37,532 nucleotides of DNA from positions 20,325 through 57,856 of the forward strand of contig DGTF01000053.1 in assembly GCA_002394235.1 (NCBI GenBank), written 5' to 3'. This stretch comes from Eubacterium sp. UBA4343. GTDB taxonomy: Bacteria; Bacillota; Clostridia; Lachnospirales; Lachnospiraceae. Both the position numbers and the translations under genes were made by a program. The notes beneath the pieces are model-generated. The model ran no database searches. It saw nothing but the letters and a program-made list of their open reading frames with translations, and was not told where the DNA came from. This document shows, one piece after another, positions 23,134-31,466 of the stretch. How positions within the stretch are numbered: position 1 is the stretch's first letter; each line of letters begins with the position of its first letter.

Positions 23134-23736
23134 ATGAAAAAAGATGAAGATCTGATCTGGACTCCGGTTTCCGTGGAACATATTGTGCAGGATGAGTGGA
23201 TTGATTTTCGAAAGGTAAAATACCGTTACCCGGATGGCAGGGAATTTGAGCCGTTTTATCAGTACAGCCGTAGAGATCATTCGGTGATCGTTCCGGTAAC
23301 GGAAGACGGAAGATTTCTGTGTGTGCGCCAGTTCCGGCACGGAATCAGTGAGGTGACGACGGAGTTCCCGGCGGGAGGTATCGAGCCGGCTTCTTTGGGG
23401 TCAGCAGTGGCAGCGGATATTCGTGAAAGCGCTCTGCAATGCGCAGTAAGAGAACTGCGGGAGGAAACCGGATTTATCTCTGAAGACTGGACCCCTCTCT
23501 CTGTTATCCCATCCGATGCAACGCTTTCGGATAATTACGCCTATCTCTTTCTTGCGCGAAACTGCAGAAAGATCTCGGGGCAGAGTCTGGATGAAACAGA
23601 GGATCTGGAGCCTGAGCTCCTGACAGAAGAGCAGATCGAGAAACTGATCCGCGCGGGTAAATTCCAGCAGAGTATACACGTGATGGCGTATCTGCTGGCG
23701 CTGCGGATACTGAATGGGCAGAACTACAACCCGTAA
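23134..23736 (+). CDS. NUDIX hydrolase, probably ADP-ribose pyrophosphatase-like
   Basis: 200-residue cytosolic hydrolase of nucleoside diphosphate-linked compounds. The Nudix box reads E-x7-R-E-L-R-E-E-T-G-F near residues 97-113. It is preceded by E-F-P-A-G-G-I-E, the segment usual in ADP-sugar hydrolases, but a 9-10-residue insertion separates GG from the box. The start at 23134 has AAAGGA nine bases upstream; the open frame extends further upstream across the promoter repeat and is not coding there. The next gene follows 23 bp after the stop. Substrate specificity is inferred from the family only. Confidence 0.9.
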   Translation: MKKDEDLIWTPVSVEHIVQDEWIDFRKVKYRYPDGREFEPFYQYSRRDHSVIVPVTEDGRFLCVRQFRHGISEVTTEFPAGGIEPASLGSAVAADIRESALQCAVRELREETGFISEDWTPLSVIPSDATLSDNYAYLFLARNCRKISGQSLDETEDLEPELLTEEQIEKLIRAGKFQQSIHVMAYLLALRILNGQNYNP

Positions 23737-23759
23737 ACAATTTAACGGCGGAGGTGTGT

Positions 23760-24467
23760 ATGGATAGAAAGACAACCCGGAAAGTGGTAATGATCTTGAT
23801 TGCGGTGTCGGCGGCGATTTATCTGCTGCAGATCGCGATTTTCCACGATGAGAGAACGACAGCGTTCTACATTCTTCAGGATCTGGCGTTTATGCCGGTC
23901 GCGATAGCGATCGCGACTCTGGCTGTCGGGGAGATCATTAATGATCGGGAGAGAAAAGACCGCTTGGAAAAAACGAGAATGCTGACAAGCTCGTTTTTCA
24001 CGGGTATGGGAGCTTACCTGATGCACGAGATTCTCGGGATGACGAACGCGGATGCTTTCATCCACGAGGTTGTTAGGTCGGGAGCGGATCTGCCCGGAAC
24101 GGAAGGGGAGATTCGGAAAAGAATACAGGAAGCAAAGCTGGCGGTTCACATTGACGCGGCCGGGTATACAAAGGCGCGGCAGATCATAACGGCGAACCAG
24201 ACCAATATTCTGGTGATCGCGTCCAACCCGCTGATCATCGAACATGAATGCTTCACGGAAATGCTGTGGGGCGTGTTTCACCTGATGGATGAATTCCGAC
24301 TTCGCGGAACCTGGGATGATCTGTCAAAGGAGGATATCTACCACTTTAATCAGGATTTTGAAGAGGTTCTTCGTCTCATGCTGATGAACTGGGTCGGAAA
24401 TGCGCGGTATTTGAAGGAAACGTATCCGGCGTTCTATGCCGCGGCATCATCCAGAATCGAGAAATGA
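23760..24467 (+). CDS. conserved membrane-anchored protein of unknown function
   Basis: 235-residue protein with two N-terminal transmembrane helices (residues about 8-27 and 37-58) and a cytoplasmic, mostly helical remainder with no motif I recognise. GGAGG is five bases before ATG; an upstream GTG at 23754 overlaps the ribosome binding site and is rejected. Probably co-transcribed with the NUDIX gene. The region after the stop carries three tandem copies of the gene end. Confidence 0.7.
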   Translation: MDRKTTRKVVMILIAVSAAIYLLQIAIFHDERTTAFYILQDLAFMPVAIAIATLAVGEIINDRERKDRLEKTRMLTSSFFTGMGAYLMHEILGMTNADAFIHEVVRSGADLPGTEGEIRKRIQEAKLAVHIDAAGYTKARQIITANQTNILVIASNPLIIEHECFTEMLWGVFHLMDEFRLRGTWDDLSKEDIYHFNQDFEEVLRLMLMNWVGNARYLKETYPAFYAAASSRIEK

Positions 24468-24560
24468 AAGGATACTGCCGGCAGAGGGCTTATGGATCGG
24501 GAGATGAAAAGATATCGCCGGCAGAGTGGTTGTGGATCGGGAAATGAAAAAATATTGGCT
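24454..24560 (+). repeat. 40-bp tandem triplication of the two-TM gene end
   Basis: Units begin near 24454, 24494 and 24534. Each contains (G)ATCG-GA-(A/G)ATGAAA and GCCGGCAGAG or a close variant. The TGA of AATGAAA is the gene stop in the first copy and is retained in both others. Confidence 0.88.
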
Positions 24561-24603
24561 GCAGAGAGCTTGATGAAAGAAACTCAGAGGTAAAGAGATG
24601 ACG

Positions 24604-24632
24604 TTGACATAAAAAATTGAAAAACGCATAAT
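24604..24632 (+). promoter_or_regulatory. promoter of the HD-domain gene
   Basis: Perfect TTGACA (24604-24609), 17-bp spacer, CATAAT (24627-24632), ending 33 bp before the start codon. Confidence 0.8.
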
Positions 24633-24665
24633 GGTGGTACATTTGACATTAAAGGAGCGGCAGAC

Positions 24666-25241
24666 ATGGAAAAACTGACAATTGATGAGGCAAAGCGGAT
24701 CAATGATACGATGGTTTCGGAGGAGCATCTGAAGCTGCATGCGGCAAACGTGGCGGCGTGTATGGGTGCGATGGCAGAGCATTTCGGGGCGGACAGGGAG
24801 CACTGGGAGGCGGTCGGGTATCTCCATGACTATGATTATGAGAAATTTCCGGAAGAGCATCTGCAGCATACGGAAAAGGAGCTTCTCGGCGAGGGAGTTC
24901 CGGAAGAGGATGTGAGAGCAATCATGAGCCACGGGTACAGCATCTGCACGGATGTGAAGCCGGAGACCGACATGGAGAAGAGCCTTTTTACCGTGGATGA
25001 GCTCAGCGGCATTATTCAGGCAGCGGCACGGATGCGGCCAAACGGGATCATCGACATGGATATTAAAGGCTTCATGAAGAAGTTCAAGAGCAAGAGTTTT
25101 GCGGCCAAATGCGACCGCGCTCTGATCCTTTGCGGCTGTGAGATGCTTGGGATGGATGTCCGGGAAGTGGCGGAGATTTGCATTCGCGGTATGAAGGATC
25201 ATGCGGAAGAGCTCGGACTTGCGGGCGATCACGGGAACTGA
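24666..25241 (+). CDS. HD-domain protein, putative phosphohydrolase
   Basis: 191-residue cytosolic protein of the HDIG/HD-superfamily type. The metal-binding pair is in G-Y-L-H-D-Y-D-Y (His54-Asp55), with upstream His25 and a later I-M-S-H-G-Y that can supply the remaining ligands. Members hydrolyse phosphomonoesters or nucleotides; the substrate is not predictable here. AAAGGAG lies seven to nine bases before the ATG. The gene has its own promoter. Its end is followed by T-rich sequence without a clear hairpin. Confidence 0.85.
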   Translation: MEKLTIDEAKRINDTMVSEEHLKLHAANVAACMGAMAEHFGADREHWEAVGYLHDYDYEKFPEEHLQHTEKELLGEGVPEEDVRAIMSHGYSICTDVKPETDMEKSLFTVDELSGIIQAAARMRPNGIIDMDIKGFMKKFKSKSFAAKCDRALILCGCEMLGMDVREVAEICIRGMKDHAEELGLAGDHGN

Positions 25242-25362
25242 AAATATAATTTCTCTGTGCTTTTTTTTACGTTGAAGTATCTCTTATAGCTGAGGATATA
25301 AGGACAAGGGCAGGCTGCTGCGCAGTTGGAACTTCTCAACATTGATCAGCTATGCAATGCTG

Positions 25363-25551
25363 TAACAATGTTTGAATAATGTCTGTAACAATGTTTGAAA
25401 AGACTTTTCCAGAGGCTTTAAGCCCAGCTTTTATGCGGAAAAATAGAGTCATATCAGCTCATAGGATTTGAGGTTTGAGATTCAACATTCCTAATCGAGA
25501 CAATGTCGAACAATGTTAATAACAATGTTTTTGCAATGTTAAACAATGTTT
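25363..25551. repeat. array of AACAATGTT sites upstream of the AlbA_2 gene
   Basis: AACAATGTT or a close form (GACAATGTC, TGCAATGTT) occurs at about 25364, 25387, 25499, 25509, 25520, 25532 and 25542, in the same orientation. Spacing is 23 bp for the first pair and 10-12 bp for the last cluster. The final sites cover the -35 region and spacer of the promoter. The pattern fits cooperative binding of the downstream protein or another regulator. The rest of 25242-25589 shows nothing else. Confidence 0.85.
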
Positions 25552-25559
25552 GATATGGT
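25531..25559 (+). promoter_or_regulatory. promoter of the AlbA_2 gene
   Basis: TTGCAA (25531-25536), 17-bp spacer, TATGGT (25554-25559). It overlaps the AACAATGTT cluster. Confidence 0.55.
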
Positions 25560-25589
25560 AATGAAAGAAAAAATGCGGAGGATTGTCTC

Positions 25590-27023
25590 ATGAGAATCAC
25601 GGAATTATACTCAGATGTTATTGCAGAAGACAGGAAGTACGAATATAAGGCGGTGTTAAATCCGGACAATCCGGTGAAATGGGCGAAATCACTAGTTGGA
25701 TATGCCAATGGGGATGGAGGTATTCTATTTGTTGGCGTTTCAAACGATGGGGAGGCATTTGGAATAGATCTGGGCGACATTGACCGGACGAAAAATCTGA
25801 TTGCAACAGTCAATGACCGACATATTTTTCCGCATGTCAGAATCAGTTACATGATGCGGAGCGTTGATGAGGCAGCAGAGAAATTTGTTCTTGCCGTTCA
25901 CGTTGCACCATCGGATTCCATCGTGCGTTACCGTGAAGGCGATTTCAATGAGACGGTTTATATTAAGGGGGACGGCAACTCCACACCAGCTACACCGGAA
26001 GACATTATATCTTTGTCAAAACGAAAACATGGTGTTGATAACGAAAGTAGTGATGTTCTGTATGAGGAAGAGGGATGGACTGAGTATATTGACTTGTGCA
26101 GAGAATTTCGTCAAGACAAGTCTGCTCCGACCTTAAAGGAACTGCAGAATGAGGAGATCGTCACAAAGAATGGATTTGCAAAATCTGGTTTCCTGATGTT
26201 TAAGGATGATTATATCGGGGATGATACTCTGGTGAGTTGCCGTCTGTGGCGTGGAAAGACGAAAACCGGCACTGTTCTTGACAGCGACAGGTTCAAAGGT
26301 TCTCTATCACACGTGCTCAGAAGTGCGTTAAACTTCATTGAAAGAAATACAAAAACAGGTTGGAGAAAGACGGAAAACGGGGGAAGAGAGGAGATCCGGT
26401 CGTACCCAAAAGAAGCTGTCAGAGAAGCAATGGTCAATGCGATTGCGCACAGAGATTATTCTATAGCAGGAACACAGATTGATGTGGATATTTACAGTGA
26501 CAGGCTTGATATTGTGTCTCCAGGTTCATGGCTGCTTCCGAAAAGCTACGAGGCCTATCCGGCGGGGACGATCCCGTCGATCCGAAGAAATTCGATTATT
26601 GCGGCATGCTTGGATGTGGCTAATTTAATGGAGCGTGGCGGAACCGGCTTTCAGACAATGATAGATAGTTATCGTGATAGTGAGGATCATCTTCAGCCTA
26701 TTGTTTCCATCTATCCTGGGTTTCTGGATCTACGTTTGTTTGACAGACTTTATGAACCTATGGTGCAGGCGTGGGTTGAAGAACAGATGCCCGATACAGA
26801 AAAAGTTATTCGATTTTTAAGAGAGGAGGGCCCCAAGCCGGTCAAAGAACTTCAGGCTCACGTCGGCTTTTCGCAAAGAACTCGCTTTCTTAAAGAAATC
26901 ATCAATCCAATGATTCAATCTGGTATAATATATCGAGACGGAAACATTAAGTCCCCAACGGCTCGGATTTGTCTTCGGGAAGGAAAGAGCATACCCGGTC
27001 ATGGTGAAAACCATGAAGATTAA
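25590..27023 (+). CDS. AlbA_2 (Schlafen-like) DNA-binding and HATPase-like regulator
   Basis: 477-residue protein with an N-terminal AlbA_2 domain (residues about 10-130: E-Y-K-A-V then G-Y-A-N-G-D-G-G-I-L-F-V-G-V), a middle histidine-kinase-type ATP-binding fold typical of these regulators (M-V-N-A-I-A-H-R-D-Y near 283-292) and a C-terminal winged-helix segment (residues about 410-455). GGAGG is eight bases before the ATG. It is more AT-rich than most neighbours and lies isolated behind its own site array, which suggests horizontal acquisition. Such proteins are often annotated as ATP-binding or transcriptional regulators; the exact role is unknown, and autoregulation is inferred. Confidence 0.85.
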   Translation: MRITELYSDVIAEDRKYEYKAVLNPDNPVKWAKSLVGYANGDGGILFVGVSNDGEAFGIDLGDIDRTKNLIATVNDRHIFPHVRISYMMRSVDEAAEKFVLAVHVAPSDSIVRYREGDFNETVYIKGDGNSTPATPEDIISLSKRKHGVDNESSDVLYEEEGWTEYIDLCREFRQDKSAPTLKELQNEEIVTKNGFAKSGFLMFKDDYIGDDTLVSCRLWRGKTKTGTVLDSDRFKGSLSHVLRSALNFIERNTKTGWRKTENGGREEIRSYPKEAVREAMVNAIAHRDYSIAGTQIDVDIYSDRLDIVSPGSWLLPKSYEAYPAGTIPSIRRNSIIAACLDVANLMERGGTGFQTMIDSYRDSEDHLQPIVSIYPGFLDLRLFDRLYEPMVQAWVEEQMPDTEKVIRFLREEGPKPVKELQAHVGFSQRTRFLKEIINPMIQSGIIYRDGNIKSPTARICLREGKSIPGHGENHED

Positions 27024-27077
27024 ACGGCAAGAATGCTGTCGATCGGTTGTCAAAGGATGATCGGTCAGGGGAGGTAT

Positions 27078-29069
27078 TTACCGTGCCGCGTGATGAATCT
27101 TTTTGCAGCGGTACATGTCCTCGTCGGCATCGTGAATATATTCTTCGATGCGTGAATAAAGCTGGTCTGGCGGGCAGTCCAGGACCGGGTAACTGGTGCC
27201 GATGCTGGCAGAAATCTGATCCTGCGCCAGGAACTCAAGAATACGCCTGCGGCTTTGTGCGATTGTTTCCTCGTTCTGACAGGAGATGACCGCAACAAAT
27301 TCGTCGCCGCCGTATCGATAGGTGAAATTGTCCGGCGGGACGGCGCGCAGAATAGCGGAGGCGGTCACCTGTAGAATGTGATCACCGTAGGCGTGTCCTC
27401 TGGTGTCGTTGATCTCTTTGAAGCCGTCAATATCCAGGAAGAATATTGCAATGAACCTGCCTTTGTCAAACTCGCCTGAGAGCCATGGAAGAAAGCGTGG
27501 TTCAAAGGCGTTCTTGGAGTACAGACCGGTCAGCAGATCACGGTAATAAATCTCGCGAAGGGTGGAGAGGGAGTTCACCAGCTTTCGGTTTGTATCCCAT
27601 TCGGTGAGTGCATGGAGCACGATATCCTGAAATTCATAAAAACGCCATTCTTTTATGATAAAACGAGGATTGCGGAGAATGACGAGCCCTGCGCAGAGAC
27701 TTCGGATATGAAGCGGCAGGACAAGGGTATAGGATCCCTCCCGGATCGCGTCAAGGTGTTTGTTCAGAGCATCAATATTTTTGAACCGGATGGGCCGCAT
27801 GCCCGGTTCGTTCTGCACTTCCAGGACACGTTCTCTGTCCGCACAGTCCGACCGCAACTGCACTGGTTCGTTTTGGTCTTCCGGGGCACTTTCTCTGGCT
27901 TCGATGAGATTCAGGTGTTCCATAGTATAACAGCCTTCCTCCAATTCCCCGCTTCCGATCCGATCGTCGAGAACAATGTAGGCACCGTCGAGGTCCATTG
28001 AGGCATAAGAGTCCGCGATGCGCTGCATCAGTTCCGGGAGAGACAGGGAAGGATCCAGCGAGGAGACCATCGCGGAAAAACGTTCGTTTCGGTCATCGAC
28101 ATATATGCCGTCTTCAACCTGCCAGGCAAGGTACGCCCGGTAGTTGATCTCGGAGGAGGTCTGGCAGCCGCAGCTTTCCGCATAGACGATGCGGGCAGGA
28201 GTGTGGACATTCTCGGGCACCTTCTGACCGTTTATCATGCGGTCGAGAATCTCCATGGCATGATAGGCGATCTGCTCCCGGTCAAGGGTAACGGTTGTAA
28301 CCTGTGGCTGATAGTACATGGCCTTGTCAAGGTTGTCGAAGCCGGTAACCTTGAAGTCCCTCGGACAGAGCCAGCCGTGTTTTTTCATTTCTATGAGAAT
28401 TCCGATGGCGATGTTGTCATTGGCGCAGATGAAGGCATCCGGGATTGGGCGGATCGGTTCATCTTTGCCTGCATCGGTTCCTGCGTCGGTGGACCCGGTG
28501 CTGCCGGATCGGAAGAACAGCCGTGCTGTCTGAATTCCGGTGCTGACGCTGAAATCATTTTCCAGGAACATATCCTTTGTGAGTGGAATATTGTGTCGGG
28601 AGCAGCAGTCGATAAATGCCGCCTTGCGCTCTGCCGACTCTGACATTTCGCTGCTGCTTCCGGCAAAAAAGAAGCTGCGGCAGCCATGTACGGTCCACAG
28701 ATGGTTGAAGAGCTGTCGGACAGCGTTATAGTTGTCGCTGCGAACGCAGGTCAGCCCTTTCTCCCGGTTGCAGAGTGTAACGGCGGGGACACCGCTGTTC
28801 ACAATCATCTGTGCGATGCGGGAGCGCACAATGGTGTCCTGTATGCAGGTGAGATCAGAGATAATGCCGTCAAAAGAGGAAAAATCCGGCAGGGTGTAGA
28901 TGGAATACTCGCCCTTATTGAACTCCGGGTCATGGCTCCAGTTGCCCCAGCTGTGAAATTCGGAAAGTGAGAATCCGCCGCGCTCCTTCATGTACTGCAT
29001 GATTCCGGTGCTCCAGGCGGATATGATGAAACGGCGCCAGCCATCTGAAAGAAGCAGAATGTTTTTCAC
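27078..29069 (-). CDS. cytosolic LacI-type sensor / GGDEF diguanylate cyclase
   Basis: About 663 residues. The N-terminal 300 residues resemble the ligand-binding part of LacI/GalR regulators (I-I-S-D-L-T near 90, F-I-C-A-N-D-N-I-A-I-G-I near 230, V-T-G-F-D-N-L) but carry no DNA-binding helix-turn-helix. No signal peptide or membrane segment is present, so it senses a cytosolic ligand. A less clear middle follows, then a GGDEF domain with intact Y-G-G-D-E-F near residue 585 and the upstream D-L-L-T-G-L-Y, which should make c-di-GMP. The start is a GTG at 29069 with AAGGA 12 bases upstream; the frame extends to 29171. Confidence 0.88.
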   Translation of the reverse strand: MKNILLLSDGWRRFIISAWSTGIMQYMKERGGFSLSEFHSWGNWSHDPEFNKGEYSIYTLPDFSSFDGIISDLTCIQDTIVRSRIAQMIVNSGVPAVTLCNREKGLTCVRSDNYNAVRQLFNHLWTVHGCRSFFFAGSSSEMSESAERKAAFIDCCSRHNIPLTKDMFLENDFSVSTGIQTARLFFRSGSTGSTDAGTDAGKDEPIRPIPDAFICANDNIAIGILIEMKKHGWLCPRDFKVTGFDNLDKAMYYQPQVTTVTLDREQIAYHAMEILDRMINGQKVPENVHTPARIVYAESCGCQTSSEINYRAYLAWQVEDGIYVDDRNERFSAMVSSLDPSLSLPELMQRIADSYASMDLDGAYIVLDDRIGSGELEEGCYTMEHLNLIEARESAPEDQNEPVQLRSDCADRERVLEVQNEPGMRPIRFKNIDALNKHLDAIREGSYTLVLPLHIRSLCAGLVILRNPRFIIKEWRFYEFQDIVLHALTEWDTNRKLVNSLSTLREIYYRDLLTGLYSKNAFEPRFLPWLSGEFDKGRFIAIFFLDIDGFKEINDTRGHAYGDHILQVTASAILRAVPPDNFTYRYGGDEFVAVISCQNEETIAQSRRRILEFLAQDQISASIGTSYPVLDCPPDQLYSRIEEYIHDADEDMYRCKKIHHAAR

Positions 29070-29197
29070 GACACAAATGGTTCCTTTCTCAAGAATACAT
29101 AGAAGAGTATTATGGAAAAACAGTACCGGGCCCTTACTGCATGACGGCAAGGCGCGAAAGGGAAGAGGCACTGATACTTTCGAATATGAATACAGTC

Positions 29198-29203
29198 AGT
29201 ATA
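29198..29203 (-). promoter_or_regulatory. extended -10 promoter of the sensor/GGDEF gene
   Basis: Minus strand TGGTATACT (TATACT at 29198-29203 with TG one base upstream); no good -35 box. Confidence 0.45.
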
Positions 29204-29279
29204 CCATCTTTTGACGAGGATGGAGAAAGAAACAGAAATCCGGAAGAAGCACATTTAAATCCGGATTTAATAATTTCTC

Positions 29280-29307
29280 TTGCAAAAATATAAAATGGTG
29301 TTACTAT
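29280..29307 (+). promoter_or_regulatory. promoter of the riboswitch/transporter operon
   Basis: TTGCAA (29280-29285), 16-bp spacer, TACTAT (29302-29307). Transcription would start about 20 bases before the riboswitch stem P1. Confidence 0.6.
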
Positions 29308-29332
29308 AGTAAAACAAGTTTAATTAAATATC

Positions 29333-29512
29333 TTTTACAAGTGCAGAAATGCCATATCGTTAGATCGGGATTTCTGATAATAGGGAAACAGGTGAAAGAC
29401 CTGTACTGTCTCGCAACTGTAATTGGATGCGTCCGCTGGTTATCCACTGTCTTTACGGATGGGAAGGAAGCGTGCCGCAGGAAGCCATAAGTCAGGAGAC
29501 CTGCTTGTAAAA
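29333..29512 (+). ncRNA. cobalamin riboswitch
   Basis: Contains the conserved B12-element blocks in order: GGGAAACAGGTGAAAGACCTGT, split here as GGGAAACAGGTG then AAAGACCTG; CGCAACTGTAA (29412-29422); CCACTG (29444-29449) and GGGAAGGAAGCG (29461-29472); and the B12 box AGTCAGGAGACCTGC (29490-29504). Stem P1 is TTTTACAAG...GCAG (29333-29346) with CTGCTTGTAAAA (29501-29512). High adenosylcobalamin would be expected to shut off the downstream genes. Confidence 0.93.
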
Positions 29513-29557
29513 AATGTCAGTGTGGTCACGATGTATGACTTAATGACGGCAAATTAT

Positions 29558-29632
29558 TTCTGCTCCTGGAGGCAGAATCTTTTGCGTGTTTAAATGTCAG
29601 AGATCGTTTCACGGAAACGGTCTTTTTCTTTT
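29558..29632 (+). terminator. riboswitch expression platform: two candidate terminator hairpins
   Basis: TTCTGC-TCC/GG-AGGCAGAA (29558-29577) followed by TCTTTT, then GATCGTTTC-ACG-GAAACGGTC (29602-29622) followed by TTTTTCTTTT. The second sits 20 bp before the first start codon and is the better terminator. It suggests transcriptional control. Confidence 0.75.
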
Positions 29633-29652
29633 GCCTGAAAAAGAGGGGTGTC

Positions 29653-30594
29653 ATGAAAAAATACCTGATTGGAAGAATTCTTTTTGTCATTCCGATAATG
29701 TTCTTTCTCTCTCTGTTTACTTTTGGTCTTACGTATCTTTCACCTTCTGATCCGGTGACTCTTTATTATGACAGACTTGGAGCAAAGCCGGACAAACAAA
29801 TGGTCGAGGAAACCAAAGAAGAGATGGGCCTGAATGATCCGTTTCCGATTCAGTATGGGCGATGGCTGAATCGTGCTGTGCATGGTGATCTCGGCACATC
29901 ATATTACTACAAAACATCTGTCTGGAGCGAACTAACCAGCCGTCTTCCGAATACGGTTATTCTGACGGTCTCTACAGTTGTACTGACGATACTGATCGCA
30001 GTGCCTCTGGGGATCCTGTGCGCCGTCTTTCAGAATAAATGGATTGACTATCTTCTGCGTTTCATCTCCTTTCTGGGGGTGAGTATGCCCAGCTTTTGGG
30101 TCGGTACACTGCTGATGTATTTTTTCGGAGTAAAGCTGAAAGCTCTTCCGATATTGGGATCGGGAGATCTGAAACATCTGATTCTTCCGACAGCGACACT
30201 CTCTTTCTGGATGGTTTCTCTCTATGTGAGAAGACTGCGTGGCAGTGCATTGGAAGAATTGAACAAGGATTATCTGAATGGAGGGCTGGCAAGGGGACTT
30301 TCCAAATGGCATGTTATCTGGCACCAGATCCTGCCGAACTCGCTGCTTTCTGTGATTACGATGTTTGGCATGTCTATCGGATCTCTTCTTGGGGGAGCAA
30401 CAATTGTGGAAACGATCTTTGAATGGAAGGGAATTGGAAAGATGGCTGTGGATGCGATATCTGTGAAAGACTATCCGATTATCCAGGGTTATGTTCTCTG
30501 GATGGCAATCATCTATGTAACGGTCAACCTGGTCGTGGATCTGTCTTATCAGTTCCTGGATCCAAGGATCCGGCTGGGAGGAAGGAAAGGATGA
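29653..30594 (+). CDS. Nik/Opp-type ABC transporter permease (NikB/DppB-like)
   Basis: 313-residue membrane permease with six predicted helices. The family N-terminus is Y-L-I-G-R-I-L-F-V-I-P; the coupling motif is L-N-K-D-Y-L-N-G-G-L-A-R-G-L-S near residue 204. It belongs to the peptide/nickel (PepT) importer family. GAGGGG is six to eight bases before the ATG. It is the first gene behind the cobalamin riboswitch, which points to cobalt, a cobalt chelate or a corrinoid-related ligand rather than peptides. Its stop overlaps the next start. Confidence 0.92.
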   Translation: MKKYLIGRILFVIPIMFFLSLFTFGLTYLSPSDPVTLYYDRLGAKPDKQMVEETKEEMGLNDPFPIQYGRWLNRAVHGDLGTSYYYKTSVWSELTSRLPNTVILTVSTVVLTILIAVPLGILCAVFQNKWIDYLLRFISFLGVSMPSFWVGTLLMYFFGVKLKALPILGSGDLKHLILPTATLSFWMVSLYVRRLRGSALEELNKDYLNGGLARGLSKWHVIWHQILPNSLLSVITMFGMSIGSLLGGATIVETIFEWKGIGKMAVDAISVKDYPIIQGYVLWMAIIYVTVNLVVDLSYQFLDPRIRLGGRKG

Positions 30595-31466
30595 AATATT
30601 ATATAAAAAGAGCACTCAGCAGTCCGCAGTTCGTCATCCTCTTCCTTCTTGCTGTTTTGTTGATTTTGATACCGATTTTTGCTCCATGGATTGCGCCGCA
30701 TGATCCGATTGCCAATGATTATGCTGCTTCCATGATTTCTCACAGCAGGGAGTTTCCGCTGGGAACAGATCAGCTTGGACGCTGCATTCTGTCCAGACTT
30801 ATCTGGGGAGGAAGGACTTCTCTGTTAATTGTCTTTCTGGTTGTGGCGATTGTTTCAGTTCTTGGCATCCTGCTGGGGGTCACAGCAGGCTTTGCGGGAG
30901 GATGGCTGGATAACATCCTGTCCAGAGCAACGGATATTGTGATGGCGGTTCCTTCCATGGTTTTTGTCATTGCACTGGTTACGGTTCTTGGTCCTGGCCT
31001 GTGGCACACCGTGCTTGCCATGGCGTTGGTTGGCTGGACGGAAAATTTCCGTGTTTCCAGAGCCTTGGTGCTTTCTGAAAAGGAAAACCATTATGTAGAG
31101 GAAGCCAGACTTGGCGGATTGAAGAAAAAGGACATGATTTTTCATCTTATTCTGCCAAACGTGGTTCCATATCTTCTGGTCAATATTACACAGGATATCG
31201 GCTCTAATCTGCTTACCCTAAGTGGGCTGTCCTTATTGGGACTGTCTTCCCAGCCACCTGTTCCGGAATGGGGCTTTATGCTCAGTGAAGGAAGGAAGTT
31301 TATACAGTCTGCCCCATGGCTGATTTTCTGGCCCGGCATGGTGATTGTCATCCATGTCATTGTGTTCAATCTTTTAGGCGACAGCCTTAGAGATATATTA
31401 GATCCTCGTTTTGAAAAACAAAAAAAGAAAGGCAGGAGATTTAAAAAATGGCTCGAAACAAATTGA
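30591..31466 (+). CDS. Nik/Opp-type ABC transporter permease (NikC/DppC-like)
   Basis: 291-residue second permease of the importer, with a cytoplasmic N-terminus, A-P-W-I-A-P-H-D-P-I-A-N near 30-41, G-T-D-Q-L-G-R-C near 56-63 and the coupling motif V-E-E-A-R-L-G-G near 167-174, all typical of DppC/NikC. The ATG at 30591 overlaps the previous stop by four bases, and GGAAAGG precedes it. The longer open frame upstream lies inside the preceding gene. Confidence 0.93.
   Translation: MKYYIKRALSSPQFVILFLLAVLLILIPIFAPWIAPHDPIANDYAASMISHSREFPLGTDQLGRCILSRLIWGGRTSLLIVFLVVAIVSVLGILLGVTAGFAGGWLDNILSRATDIVMAVPSMVFVIALVTVLGPGLWHTVLAMALVGWTENFRVSRALVLSEKENHYVEEARLGGLKKKDMIFHLILPNVVPYLLVNITQDIGSNLLTLSGLSLLGLSSQPPVPEWGFMLSEGRKFIQSAPWLIFWPGMVIVIHVIVFNLLGDSLRDILDPRFEKQKKKGRRFKKWLETN

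Noticed and set aside
25363..25551. Iteron-type replication origin
   Set aside because: Direct AACAATGTT sites resemble iterons, but no replication initiator gene or AT-rich unwinding region fits and the sites overlie a promoter of a regulator-like gene.
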